A DNA stretch of 6,656 bases from an uncultured Bacteroidales bacterium (GTDB taxonomy: Bacteria; Bacteroidota; Bacteroidia; Bacteroidales; Muribaculaceae), in the NCBI GenBank assembly GCA_900554345.1, contig USHH01000128.1, forward strand, positions 1 through 6,656, given 5' to 3'. The position numbers and the translations under genes are program-made. Positions within the stretch are counted from its first letter, which is position 1. Each line of letters starts with the position of its first letter. The notes under the pieces were generated by a model. The model was not told where the DNA came from. It made no database searches and saw only the letters and a program-made list of their open reading frames with translations. Below are positions 1 to 6,656 of this stretch, one piece after another.

Positions 1-775
<775 letters not shown>

Positions 776-812
776 ATTCGTTGAGTCTTTCATTGTTTTT
801 CATTTTGTAGTC

Positions 813-2084
813 TCACTCCACGGCCGGGATTCCGGCCACTCCGTTGAGCCCGCGTGTCTTCCCGATGTCGAGCGCCTCGGCGAGCACGGAGACCGGATTC
901 TCGACCGGCACGCCGGTCGACATCTCGATCTGCCACTTGCAGGTCTCGCAGTCGCAGGCCACGAAGTCGCATCCGCTCTCCCTGATCTGGCGGAAGAGGG
1001 GCTCGCCGATGGCCTGCGAGTAGTCGTAATACTCCTTCTTGAAGCCGTAGGTGCCGGCGATGCCGCAGCAGTGGGAGTCGAGGGGTATGAACTCGAGGCC
1101 GGGAATCATCTTCAGAAGCGACGTGGAGTAGATGGTCCAGCCGAGCTTCTCCATGTGGCAGGGCACGTGGTAGGCCACCCTCTTCCGGTAGTCGGGACGG
1201 AACGCCACCCTGGCCTTCCCCTCGTCGATCAGGCGGTAGATGAGGCGCGTGGCCAGCATGATGTGGTCGCGCACGTCGCGGTTGTCGACGCGGAGCACGT
1301 GGGGATATTCGTCGCGCAGGGTGAAGCAGCATGTGGAGCTTGTGGCCACCGTCTCGTCGCCCCGCGCCGTCGCCTCCCGGATGGCCCGGAGATTGGTGTG
1401 GGCGTCGCGCGTGGCCTCGTCGACGCAGCGGTTGGCGATCTTCGCCACTCCGCAGCATTTCTCTCCGTCAAGCAGATGCACTCCCACGCCCAGGGCGTTG
1501 AGCACCTTCACCAGGTCTTTCCCCAGCTGCGGATAGTTGTAGTTGACGTAGCAGCCGTGGAAGTATGACACGGTGTGGGGATAGCTGTCCTGGCTGGCGG
1601 CCGCGTGGCGCCCAAACCAGCTCTCGAAGCGCTGCGAGGCGTAGCGCGGGAAAGTGCGCCGGTCGTCGATCTTCATCGTCTTGTCGAGCAGATACTTCAC
1701 CGGCCTGAGGCCGAGCGTGAAGTTGACCAGCGGCGCCATGCGCGTGGCCATGTTGCCCATGAAGTCGGTGTTGGCGAGCATCGTGTCGCGCAGCGACGGC
1801 TTCCCCTTGGCGTATTTTATGCGCGCCGACTGGATGATGTCGCCGATCTTCACGTTGTTGGGGCAGGCCACCTCGCAGCGCTTGCAGTTGAGGCAGTATT
1901 TGAGCGCCTCGTCGTAGAAGACGGGCTTCTTGAGGCGGTAGCGCTCTCCGTCGGGGCCTGCCTGCTTGGGCCCGGGGTAGTCGGGATTGACGGCCGTCAC
2001 CGGGCAGTAGACCGTGCATATGGTGCATTTGATACACGACTCGAAGTTGTTGTCGCTTATGTTCTGTTGCTGGAGTGTCATCAT
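813..2084 (-). CDS. glpC: Anaerobic glycerol-3-phosphate dehydrogenase subunit C
   Basis: Iron-sulfur subunit of the GlpABC dehydrogenase (423 aa; the E. coli protein is about 396). In the known complex it links the GlpAB flavoprotein to the membrane and passes electrons to quinone. Two [4Fe-4S] ferredoxin motifs of CxxCxxCxxxCP type are visible at C17-C20-C23-C27 and C64-C67-C70-C74. Between and after them stand the GlpC signatures YPGPKQAGPDGER (36-48) and NVKIGDIIQSARIKY. The C-terminal part has the two cysteine-rich (CCG) domains of the heterodisulfide-reductase/GlpC family: C178 in FHGC with CCG at 210-212, and C309 in HVPCH with CCG at 339-341, plus CDCETC at 377-382. No membrane helix is evident, as expected for the family. 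The start codon overlaps the glpB stop codon in an ATGA (2084-2081), pointing to translational coupling; the first two codons are both ATG, so the start could be one codon later. A small tail after about residue 400 is not clearly conserved. Confidence 0.97.
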   Translation of the reverse strand: MMTLQQQNISDNNFESCIKCTICTVYCPVTAVNPDYPGPKQAGPDGERYRLKKPVFYDEALKYCLNCKRCEVACPNNVKIGDIIQSARIKYAKGKPSLRDTMLANTDFMGNMATRMAPLVNFTLGLRPVKYLLDKTMKIDDRRTFPRYASQRFESWFGRHAAASQDSYPHTVSYFHGCYVNYNYPQLGKDLVKVLNALGVGVHLLDGEKCCGVAKIANRCVDEATRDAHTNLRAIREATARGDETVATSSTCCFTLRDEYPHVLRVDNRDVRDHIMLATRLIYRLIDEGKARVAFRPDYRKRVAYHVPCHMEKLGWTIYSTSLLKMIPGLEFIPLDSHCCGIAGTYGFKKEYYDYSQAIGEPLFRQIRESGCDFVACDCETCKWQIEMSTGVPVENPVSVLAEALDIGKTRGLNGVAGIPAVE

Positions 2085-3328
2085 AAGGCGCTGGTGATTT
2101 TGTCGGCCGCGTGGAGCGCCGTGGCCAGGGTGATGCCGGCTCCCGAGCCCTCCTTCAGGGCGTTGAAGCCCGCGAGGAGCGCTCCTGTGGCATATACGTT
2201 CTCGATGGTCTCTCCCTTGACGGCCGGCCGGAAGTCGGCGTCGGTGGTCACGCCGTAGCCCATGTAGGGCTGCGCGGCGTAGAAGTCCTTGTCATACCAT
2301 TTCTCCCTCCCATCCGGAGCGTAGAGGTCGAGGCCTAAGGCCGGCTCGTGGATGCTCTCCAGAGTGGCCACCAGGCCGTGGCCGAAGAAGCTCCCCGTGG
2401 AGATCACGAAGCTGTCGGCCTCCAGGGGCATGTCGCCGAAGTTGGTGGTGAAGACGCGGCGCAGGCGGTGGCGCTCACGCTCTCCCTTCACCACGGTGTC
2501 GCCCGGCATGAAGGTGCCTCCCAGACGGATGAAATAGTCGCGCAGGGCGAGCTGGCACCTCACGCCCGGCACGGAGGCCGGGGTCGTGGCCACGAAATAG
2601 ACCGGACGCTCCACCTGTGAGCGCAGACGCCTCACCGGAGCGTCGCTGAACATCCCCAGCACGGCGGGCATGATCACGGCGTCGGTGTCCCTCGAGGCGT
2701 CGTTGACGGCTTTGGCCAGACGGTCGCCAGCCGCGTCGGTGAGGAAGCGCGATATGTTGGTGGCCCGCATCTCGGTCGTGCTCTTGCGCAGGATGTCGAG
2801 CTCCGGGATGTTGACGTCGGCCGTCACCGTCGTGGCGCCGTGCTCCCCGAGGCCGTAGGCCTGGAAGCGCGGGTAGAAGTCGAGGTAGGAGAGTATGTTG
2901 ACTATGGCGTATCTCTTTCCTTTCAGCTCTTCGGGGTCGGAGAGCATGAAGTAGTCGTCGAGCGTGAGCCACGCCGGCTTGAGGAAGCCGAGCGGCGTGA
3001 GCCGGTAGTGGTTGCGCTCCAGGCTGCCCGCCACATTGATGCCCGCTTCGGCGAGCAGCGGCGCCACGCGCGAGAGCAGCGCGGCCGTGCGCTCCGCCCC
3101 CAGTTTCCGGTAGGGGTGTTGCCCGCTCAGGGAGCCGACGAGGGAGAGCGGACGGTCGATGACCTCCCGGTCTCCTTTCCTGCAGAGGAGCTCGAAGGAG
3201 CCCGACCAGAAATGCAGGGCGCTCTGTCCGGCCGATACGATGGCGGTCTTGCGTCCGCTCTTCTGGCAGCAGATGCCGCTCACGAGGCCGCTGAGCCCTC
3301 CTCCTATGATGATTGTGTCGTATTTCAT
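2081..3328 (-). CDS. glpB: Anaerobic glycerol-3-phosphate dehydrogenase subunit B
   Basis: Second flavoprotein subunit of the GlpABC complex (415 aa; E. coli GlpB is about 419). With GlpA it forms the soluble part that oxidises sn-glycerol 3-phosphate to dihydroxyacetone phosphate. An N-terminal dinucleotide-binding fold starts at once: DTIIIGGGLSGL with the GxGxxG glycines at 9, 11 and 14. It is followed by the GlpB signature GQSALHFWSGSFELL (34-48). Near the C-terminus, ATGALLAGFNALKEGSG is the usual second FAD-contact segment before a final helix (ALHAADKI). The start ATG at 3328 leaves two residues before the first beta strand and is the only sensible one. The gene begins 32 nt after the glpA stop; an A-rich AAAAAGA lies about 8 nt upstream of the ATG, a weak ribosome-binding signal. 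It overlaps glpC by 4 nt. All motifs are intact, so it should be functional. Confidence 0.97.
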   Translation of the reverse strand: MKYDTIIIGGGLSGLVSGICCQKSGRKTAIVSAGQSALHFWSGSFELLCRKGDREVIDRPLSLVGSLSGQHPYRKLGAERTAALLSRVAPLLAEAGINVAGSLERNHYRLTPLGFLKPAWLTLDDYFMLSDPEELKGKRYAIVNILSYLDFYPRFQAYGLGEHGATTVTADVNIPELDILRKSTTEMRATNISRFLTDAAGDRLAKAVNDASRDTDAVIMPAVLGMFSDAPVRRLRSQVERPVYFVATTPASVPGVRCQLALRDYFIRLGGTFMPGDTVVKGERERHRLRRVFTTNFGDMPLEADSFVISTGSFFGHGLVATLESIHEPALGLDLYAPDGREKWYDKDFYAAQPYMGYGVTTDADFRPAVKGETIENVYATGALLAGFNALKEGSGAGITLATALHAADKITSAL

Positions 3329-3360
3329 GTCGGTGTCTTTTTATTCGGTAAAAGGTGTGG

Positions 3361-5007
3361 TCAGCTGTTCATCTCCTCCTCGTGGCGCGCGGGCTCCTTC
3401 TCGAGGCCGCATACTCCCTGGTAGAGCCAGGAGGTGAACTGCGCCTCCACCAGTGTCTCTCCCCAGCACACGGGATACATGCCGTGCCATCGCTCGGCCA
3501 TGAAGCTGGCGAGGTCGTCGAGGGCGCGCTTCGTGCATTTGTGGTGGCGCTCGAGGATGCCGGCGCCGCGGCAGGCGCAGAGCTCACCCTGGCATGTGCC
3601 CATGCCGAGGCGCGTGCGGCGCCGCAGGTTGATGAGGTTGTTGACGTGGAGCTCCTCGATGGCGTAGTTGCATTCGGCCACGCTCACCTGCTCGCACTCA
3701 CACACAAGGGCGTCGTCGGCGTCGTTGCCGGCGGCTATCTTTCCTGTCCAGCTGCCGTGGCGTCCCTCGGCGGCCTTCATCTCCGTGCTCAGCTCTATGA
3801 TGTGGGCCTTGCGCTCCTCGTCGCGGGCGTCGGGCTCCGAGCCCGGCAGCGGCACCTCGGCCGTGCGGCAGGGACGGTCGACTCCCAGCTTGCGGCAGGC
3901 CATGTCGGTGGCGTCCTGGGCCATAAGCCTGTAGGTCATCAGCTTGCCGCCCGTGATGGTGATGAAGCCGGAGAGCCCGTCGCGCGTCTCGTGGTCGAGA
4001 CACACGATGCCGCGGCTGATGCTGCGCCCGCTGGGGTCGTGGTCGGAGGCCACCAGCGGCCTGACGCCCGCGTATGCGCGGAGCACACGCGTCCACGCCA
4101 GCATCGGCGAGAGCTTCACCCCCTCGCGAAGCAGCAGGTCGACCTCCCCGGCCGTGACCTCCCTGCGGTCGATCTCGTCGAAGGGGATGCGCGTCGAGGT
4201 CGTGCCGATCACCGAGATGGTGTCGCCCGGCACGAGGATGTCGGCGTCGCCCGGCTTGCGGCAGCGGTTGAGCACCATATGGTTGACCCTATGGCCGAAG
4301 ATCAGCAGCGACCCCTTGGCGGGATACATGGCGATCTTCACGCCCGCCAGCTCCGCCACGTGGTGGCCCCAGATGCCGCAGGCGTTGATCACAACCTTGC
4401 CGTAGACTGTCGACCTCTCGCCGTTGCGTCGGCTCTTAAGCTCCACGCCGCAGATGCGGGTGCCGTCTTTCACGAAGCCCGTCACCTCGTGGTAGGTGAG
4501 CACGTCGGCGCCGTTGAGCTGCGCCGCCAGCACGTTGGCTGTCACCAGCCGGAAGGGGTCGATGGAGCCGTCGGGCACCTTCACCGCCCCGATGATGTCG
4601 GGGTTCACGGCCGGCTCCAGCCTTATGGCCTCCGCCGGCTCCAGCAGCTCGGCGTCGATGCCCGCGCGCCGGCAGTCGTCGACGAACGCGTTCTGGTAGT
4701 CGAGGCCGTCTTCCGGCAGCGTCACGAAGAGGCCTCCGGTCTCCTCCACGCAGTGGCGCGCCACGCGCTTCAATATTATGTTCTCCCTGATGCACTCGGC
4801 CGCCGACTCGGGGTCGGTGTGGGCGTAGCGGGCTCCGCTGTGGAGCAATCCGTGGTTGCGTCCCGAGGCGCCCGCCGTGAAGTCGAGGCGCTCGATGAGG
4901 ATGGTGCTCAGGCCACGCATGGCGCAGTCGCGGGCAGTGCCGGCGCCCGTGGCGCCGCCCCCTATCACTATCACATCATATTCTTTCCTGGCATTGACGT
5001 TTTTCAT
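3361..5007 (-). CDS. glpA: Anaerobic glycerol-3-phosphate dehydrogenase subunit A
   Basis: Catalytic FAD subunit of the GlpABC complex (548 aa; E. coli GlpA is about 542), oxidising sn-glycerol 3-phosphate to dihydroxyacetone phosphate under anaerobic conditions. The N-terminal FAD fold is YDVIVIGGGATGAGTARD (10-27, GxGxxG), followed by the DAO-family segment TAGASGRNHGLLHSGARY. GGKLMTYR at 353-360 is the conserved second FAD/substrate segment. The C-terminus carries a BFD-like [2Fe-2S] domain with CEC at 436-438 and TCQGELC at 471-477 (Cys436, 438, 472, 477), which separates GlpA from the aerobic GlpD. I chose ATG 5007: it places the FAD motif where the family has it. The frame stays open to 5124, but the added 39 residues have no family likeness and would run through the leader hairpin. 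First gene of the glp operon; no Shine-Dalgarno and no clear Bacteroidota promoter were found ahead of it, but several dyads are present. Confidence 0.97.
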   Translation of the reverse strand: MKNVNARKEYDVIVIGGGATGAGTARDCAMRGLSTILIERLDFTAGASGRNHGLLHSGARYAHTDPESAAECIRENIILKRVARHCVEETGGLFVTLPEDGLDYQNAFVDDCRRAGIDAELLEPAEAIRLEPAVNPDIIGAVKVPDGSIDPFRLVTANVLAAQLNGADVLTYHEVTGFVKDGTRICGVELKSRRNGERSTVYGKVVINACGIWGHHVAELAGVKIAMYPAKGSLLIFGHRVNHMVLNRCRKPGDADILVPGDTISVIGTTSTRIPFDEIDRREVTAGEVDLLLREGVKLSPMLAWTRVLRAYAGVRPLVASDHDPSGRSISRGIVCLDHETRDGLSGFITITGGKLMTYRLMAQDATDMACRKLGVDRPCRTAEVPLPGSEPDARDEERKAHIIELSTEMKAAEGRHGSWTGKIAAGNDADDALVCECEQVSVAECNYAIEELHVNNLINLRRRTRLGMGTCQGELCACRGAGILERHHKCTKRALDDLASFMAERWHGMYPVCWGETLVEAQFTSWLYQGVCGLEKEPARHEEEMNS

Positions 5008-5035
5008 ATCTACGGTATCTTGCTTTGTTGCTTTA

Positions 5036-5068
5036 TAAAGGACCCCGAGGCCGACGGCCTGTCCTTTA
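5036..5068 (-). promoter_or_regulatory. Strong hairpin in the glpA leader
   Basis: Perfect 8-bp outer arms TAAAGGAC (5036-5043) and GTCCTTTA (5061-5068) enclose a second 5-bp stem AGGCC/GGCCT (5048-5052, 5056-5060) with a 3-nt loop; the only irregularity is a 4-nt one-sided bulge (5044-5047). It ends 28 nt before the glpA ATG, so if transcribed it lies in the 5' leader. It could be an mRNA structure affecting glpA translation or mRNA stability, a DNA operator, or a weak terminator/attenuator; only three T residues follow, so simple intrinsic termination is not strongly supported. The structure is seen directly; the role is inference. Confidence 0.5.
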
Positions 5069-5087
5069 ATACTAACGCCGCTCCCTC

Positions 5088-5101
5088 TGCAATGGTTTGC
5101 A
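5088..5101. promoter_or_regulatory. Candidate operator, perfect dyad TGCAA-N4-TTGCA
   Basis: A perfect 5-bp inverted repeat (TGCAA, spacer TGGT, TTGCA) about 81-94 nt ahead of the glpA start. The arms and the 4-nt spacer match the outline of LacI-family operators (TGCAA-NCGN-TTGCA), although the usual central CG is absent here. It lies in the only region where the glp operon promoter can be close to glpA, so control of glp transcription is the natural guess. No regulator gene is visible in the window. Confidence 0.35.
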
Positions 5102-5330
5102 TTCCGGATGCATAAGCGGCGCAAAACGCGCGGATATTTTGCGCGTCGGCGATATCTCCGCCGCCCTTCTCCCTTTCATGTTCATGCTCTCCGCCGCGGG
5201 AGGCGCCATGCTCTACGTCATCAGCGACGAGATGATACCCGAGACGCATTCCCACGGCTATCAGAAGCCGGCCACATATGCCCTGATGGCCGGCTTACTC
5301 CTGATGCTCTTCATCGAGAGCCTCGTCTGA
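5097..5330 (+). pseudogene. C-terminal remnant of a ZIP-family metal transporter
   Basis: A 77-codon open frame, openable only from a TTG at 5097, whose last ~55 residues (from about 5163) look like the end of a ZIP (ZupT/GufA-type) divalent-metal transporter. A membrane helix LLPFMFMLSAAGGAMLYVI is followed by the ZIP signature SDEMIPETHSHG, then a closing helix YALMAGLLLMLFIESLV and the stop, as at the natural C-terminus of the family. Full proteins are about 240-270 aa with eight helices; only the last two are here, and the helix with the HNxxEG-type metal ligands is missing. The first ~22 residues of the frame show no ZIP likeness, so the break lies near 5150-5165. The gene is almost surely dead. 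It abuts the control region of the divergent glp operon, which suggests a deletion or rearrangement joined the two. An alternative is a short two-helix membrane protein, which I think unlikely. Confidence 0.75.
5119..5144. repeat. Inverted repeat, 8-bp arms
   Basis: GCGCAAAA (5119-5126) and TTTTGCGC (5137-5144) are perfect inverted arms around a 10-bp GC-rich centre. It sits at the junction between the glp leader and the recognisable part of the ZIP remnant. It may be an operator for the glp operon, a hairpin, or scar sequence from the event that removed the front of the ZIP gene. The repeat is certain; its function is unknown. Confidence 0.4.
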
Positions 5331-5363
5331 CGCATGTGTGGCTTTACACTACGTCTGTTATTA

Positions 5364-5395
5364 TTTGCAATTGAGGGATAAAAACATTAACTTTG
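5364..5395 (+). promoter_or_regulatory. Bacteroidota-type promoter for the AAA-ATPase gene
   Basis: TTTG at 5364-5367 (the -33 box) and TAACTTTG at 5388-5395 (the -7 box, consensus TAnnTTTG) are separated by 20 bp, the spacing known for the main sigma factor of Bacteroides. Transcription would start near 5402, leaving a leader of about 14 nt before the ATG at 5416, with no Shine-Dalgarno sequence. Confidence 0.8.
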
Positions 5396-5415
5396 TGGGA
5401 AATACCGGATTCGAT

Positions 5416-6656
5416 ATGGAAAAGACCCCCGTTCGCTACCCCATAGGCATCCAGAGCTTCGAGAAGCTCCGCGAGCTCTCATACCTCTACGTCGACAAGA
5501 CAGAGCTGATCTACGATCTCGTGCATAACAGCAGCTGCGTCTTCCTGTCAAGGCCGCGCCGCTTCGGCAAGAGCCTGCTGCTCTCCACGATCCAGGCATA
5601 TTTCGAGGGAAAACGGGAGCTTTTCGAGGGTCTCGCCATGGAGCGGCTGGAGACGGAATGGCCCGCGCATCCGGTGCTGATGCTCAGCCTCGCCAGATAT
5701 AGCCCGCTCAACGGCGGCAATCTGGATAAGGTTCTCGACAGTCAGTTCCGCGACTGGGAAAGGCAATTCGGCATCACGGCGGAGACCGATGATCTGTCGG
5801 CCCGTTTCGGTGAAATCATCAAGGCTGCCCATGACTCCACAGGACAGACGGTCGTGATACTCATCGACGAGTATGACCATCCAATCATAGAGACAATGCA
5901 CGACCCGGAGAGGAGCGAGGCCCACCGCCTGCTGCTGAAGTCAGTCTACGTCAACATCAAGGACCTCGACCGGTACATCCGCTTCACGATGCTGACGGGA
6001 GTGAGCCGCTTCAGCAAGATGACAATCTTCAGCGGCCTCAACAACCTACAGGACATCTCGCTCAACTACAGATATGCCGCAATCTGCGGAATCACCGGGA
6101 AAGAGCTGAGGGATAACTTCCGTCAGGGTATAGAAGAGCTCGCCGGGATAAGGAAGACGGACTTCGAGGGAGCCGTGGCGCTGCTGAAGGCCAACTACGA
6201 CGGCTACCACTTCACGGCGGGATGCCCGGACATCTACAATCCCTTCAGTGTGCTGTGCGCCCTTAACGAGAGCAGGATAGGCGCCTACTGGTTTCAGAGC
6301 GCCACTCCGGAGTTCCTCGTGCGCCATATCCGGGACGGAGGGAATTTCCTTCCCGAGATGTTTGACGAGACGGTCGATGCCGGAATCCTCTCCGAGTCCG
6401 ACATATCCGAGACAGCCCCGACCGCGCTGCTCTACCAGACAGGCTACCTCACCATCAAGGAATTCGAGGAACCTGACCTCTACCGCCTCGGCATCCCCAA
6501 CCTGGAGGTCAGGGAAGGCCTTTTCAAAAACCTCGCCAGATATTACTTCAACCAGCGACCGACCGCGATCCTGAACAACGTCCGCGAGGTCAGGAAGCTT
6601 CTGGAGGAGCAGCGGGTCGACGAGGCGATGGAGCGGCTGCGGACGTGGAACTGGCG
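5416..6656 (+). CDS. AAA-ATPase-like protein, PD-(D/E)XK nuclease family (3' end cut)
   Basis: Member of the Bacteroidales AAA-ATPase-like family (AAA-ATP_like domain, normally followed by a PD-(D/E)XK nuclease-like domain; about 520 aa in full). 413 codons are present, without a stop, before the window ends. The N-terminal family signature YPIGIQSFEKLRELSYLYVDKT spans residues 8-29 (read as overlapping motifs YPIGIQSFEKL and YLYVDKT). A modified Walker A is SRPRRFGKS (45-53), Walker B VVILIDEYD (146-154), and the sensor-like segment TGVSRFSK ends at K201, followed by IFSGLNNLQDIS, RYAAICGIT and NYDGYHF. The segment ending at W413 is the linker before the expected nuclease domain, which is outside the window. 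The usual DEYDKP is DEYDHP here. The cellular role of the family is not established; ideas include DNA repair, defence or selfish behaviour, because genomes often carry many copies. Start chosen at ATG 5416, directly after a strong promoter. It is independent of the divergent glp operon. Confidence 0.9.
   Translation, partial: MEKTPVRYPIGIQSFEKLRELSYLYVDKTELIYDLVHNSSCVFLSRPRRFGKSLLLSTIQAYFEGKRELFEGLAMERLETEWPAHPVLMLSLARYSPLNGGNLDKVLDSQFRDWERQFGITAETDDLSARFGEIIKAAHDSTGQTVVILIDEYDHPIIETMHDPERSEAHRLLLKSVYVNIKDLDRYIRFTMLTGVSRFSKMTIFSGLNNLQDISLNYRYAAICGITGKELRDNFRQGIEELAGIRKTDFEGAVALLKANYDGYHFTAGCPDIYNPFSVLCALNESRIGAYWFQSATPEFLVRHIRDGGNFLPEMFDETVDAGILSESDISETAPTALLYQTGYLTIKEFEEPDLYRLGIPNLEVREGLFKNLARYYFNQRPTAILNNVREVRKLLEEQRVDEAMERLRTWNW

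Noticed and set aside
3355..5115. A 586-codon open frame on the plus strand opposite glpA, and similar long antisense frames opposite glpB, glpC and glpK
   Set aside because: They are shadows caused by high GC at third codon positions; composition is dominated by Ala, Val, Arg, His and Gly with no recognisable domain, while the minus-strand frames are clear glp genes.
5008..5124. A 39-residue N-terminal extension of GlpA from an ATG at 5124
   Set aside because: It has no family likeness, would read through the leader hairpin and TGCAA dyad, and the FAD motif fits the family position when ATG 5007 is used.
5010..5255. A minus-strand 81-codon frame upstream of glpA
   Set aside because: It overlaps the ZIP remnant in antisense and the dyad region, has no recognisable motif and no start signal.
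5334..5352. Short GTGT/ACAC inverted repeat just after the ZIP stop as a possible terminator
   Set aside because: Only a 4-bp stem with no T-run; too weak to support.
5548..5925. Minus-strand frames inside the AAA-ATPase gene (also 6046-6327)
   Set aside because: Antisense shadows of a strongly recognisable plus-strand coding sequence.

Overview
The window looks like ordinary chromosome from a GC-rich member of the Bacteroidota, most likely the Bacteroidales. Three observations support this. A near-perfect Bacteroidota sigma-factor promoter (TTTG, 20 bp, TAnnTTTG) sits before the last gene. Clear Shine-Dalgarno sequences are missing before the genes. The last gene belongs to the AAA-ATPase/PD-(D/E)XK protein family that is multi-copy in Bacteroidales. 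Genus cannot be decided from the sequence.

Layout. Positions 1-5007, all on the minus strand, hold a tightly packed glycerol-3-phosphate operon, transcribed glpA (5007-3361), glpB (3328-2081), glpC (2084-813), glpK (775 to beyond position 1, so only its N-terminal half is present). Gaps are 32 nt, a 4-nt ATGA overlap, and 37 nt. Positions 5008-5150 are a leader/control region with three perfect dyads. Positions 5097-5330 on the plus strand hold a decayed C-terminal remnant of a ZIP-family metal transporter. Positions 5331-5415 hold the promoter of the last gene, a plus-strand AAA-ATPase-like protein that starts at 5416 and runs off the right edge.

How the genes work together. GlpK makes sn-glycerol 3-phosphate from glycerol and ATP. 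The GlpABC complex then oxidises it to dihydroxyacetone phosphate: GlpA and GlpB are the flavoprotein part, and GlpC is the iron-sulfur subunit that passes electrons to the (mena)quinone pool, as in the anaerobic enzyme of E. coli. The result is a compact anaerobic route for glycerol/glycerophosphodiester use. No glpF, glpT or glpR is visible here; they may lie beyond the left edge or elsewhere.

No new multi-gene system is evident. The most useful leads are the cluster of dyads ahead of glpA (a 33-nt hairpin, a LacI-operator-like TGCAA-N4-TTGCA site and an 8-bp inverted repeat) and the ZIP remnant, which suggests a past rearrangement next to the glp operon.
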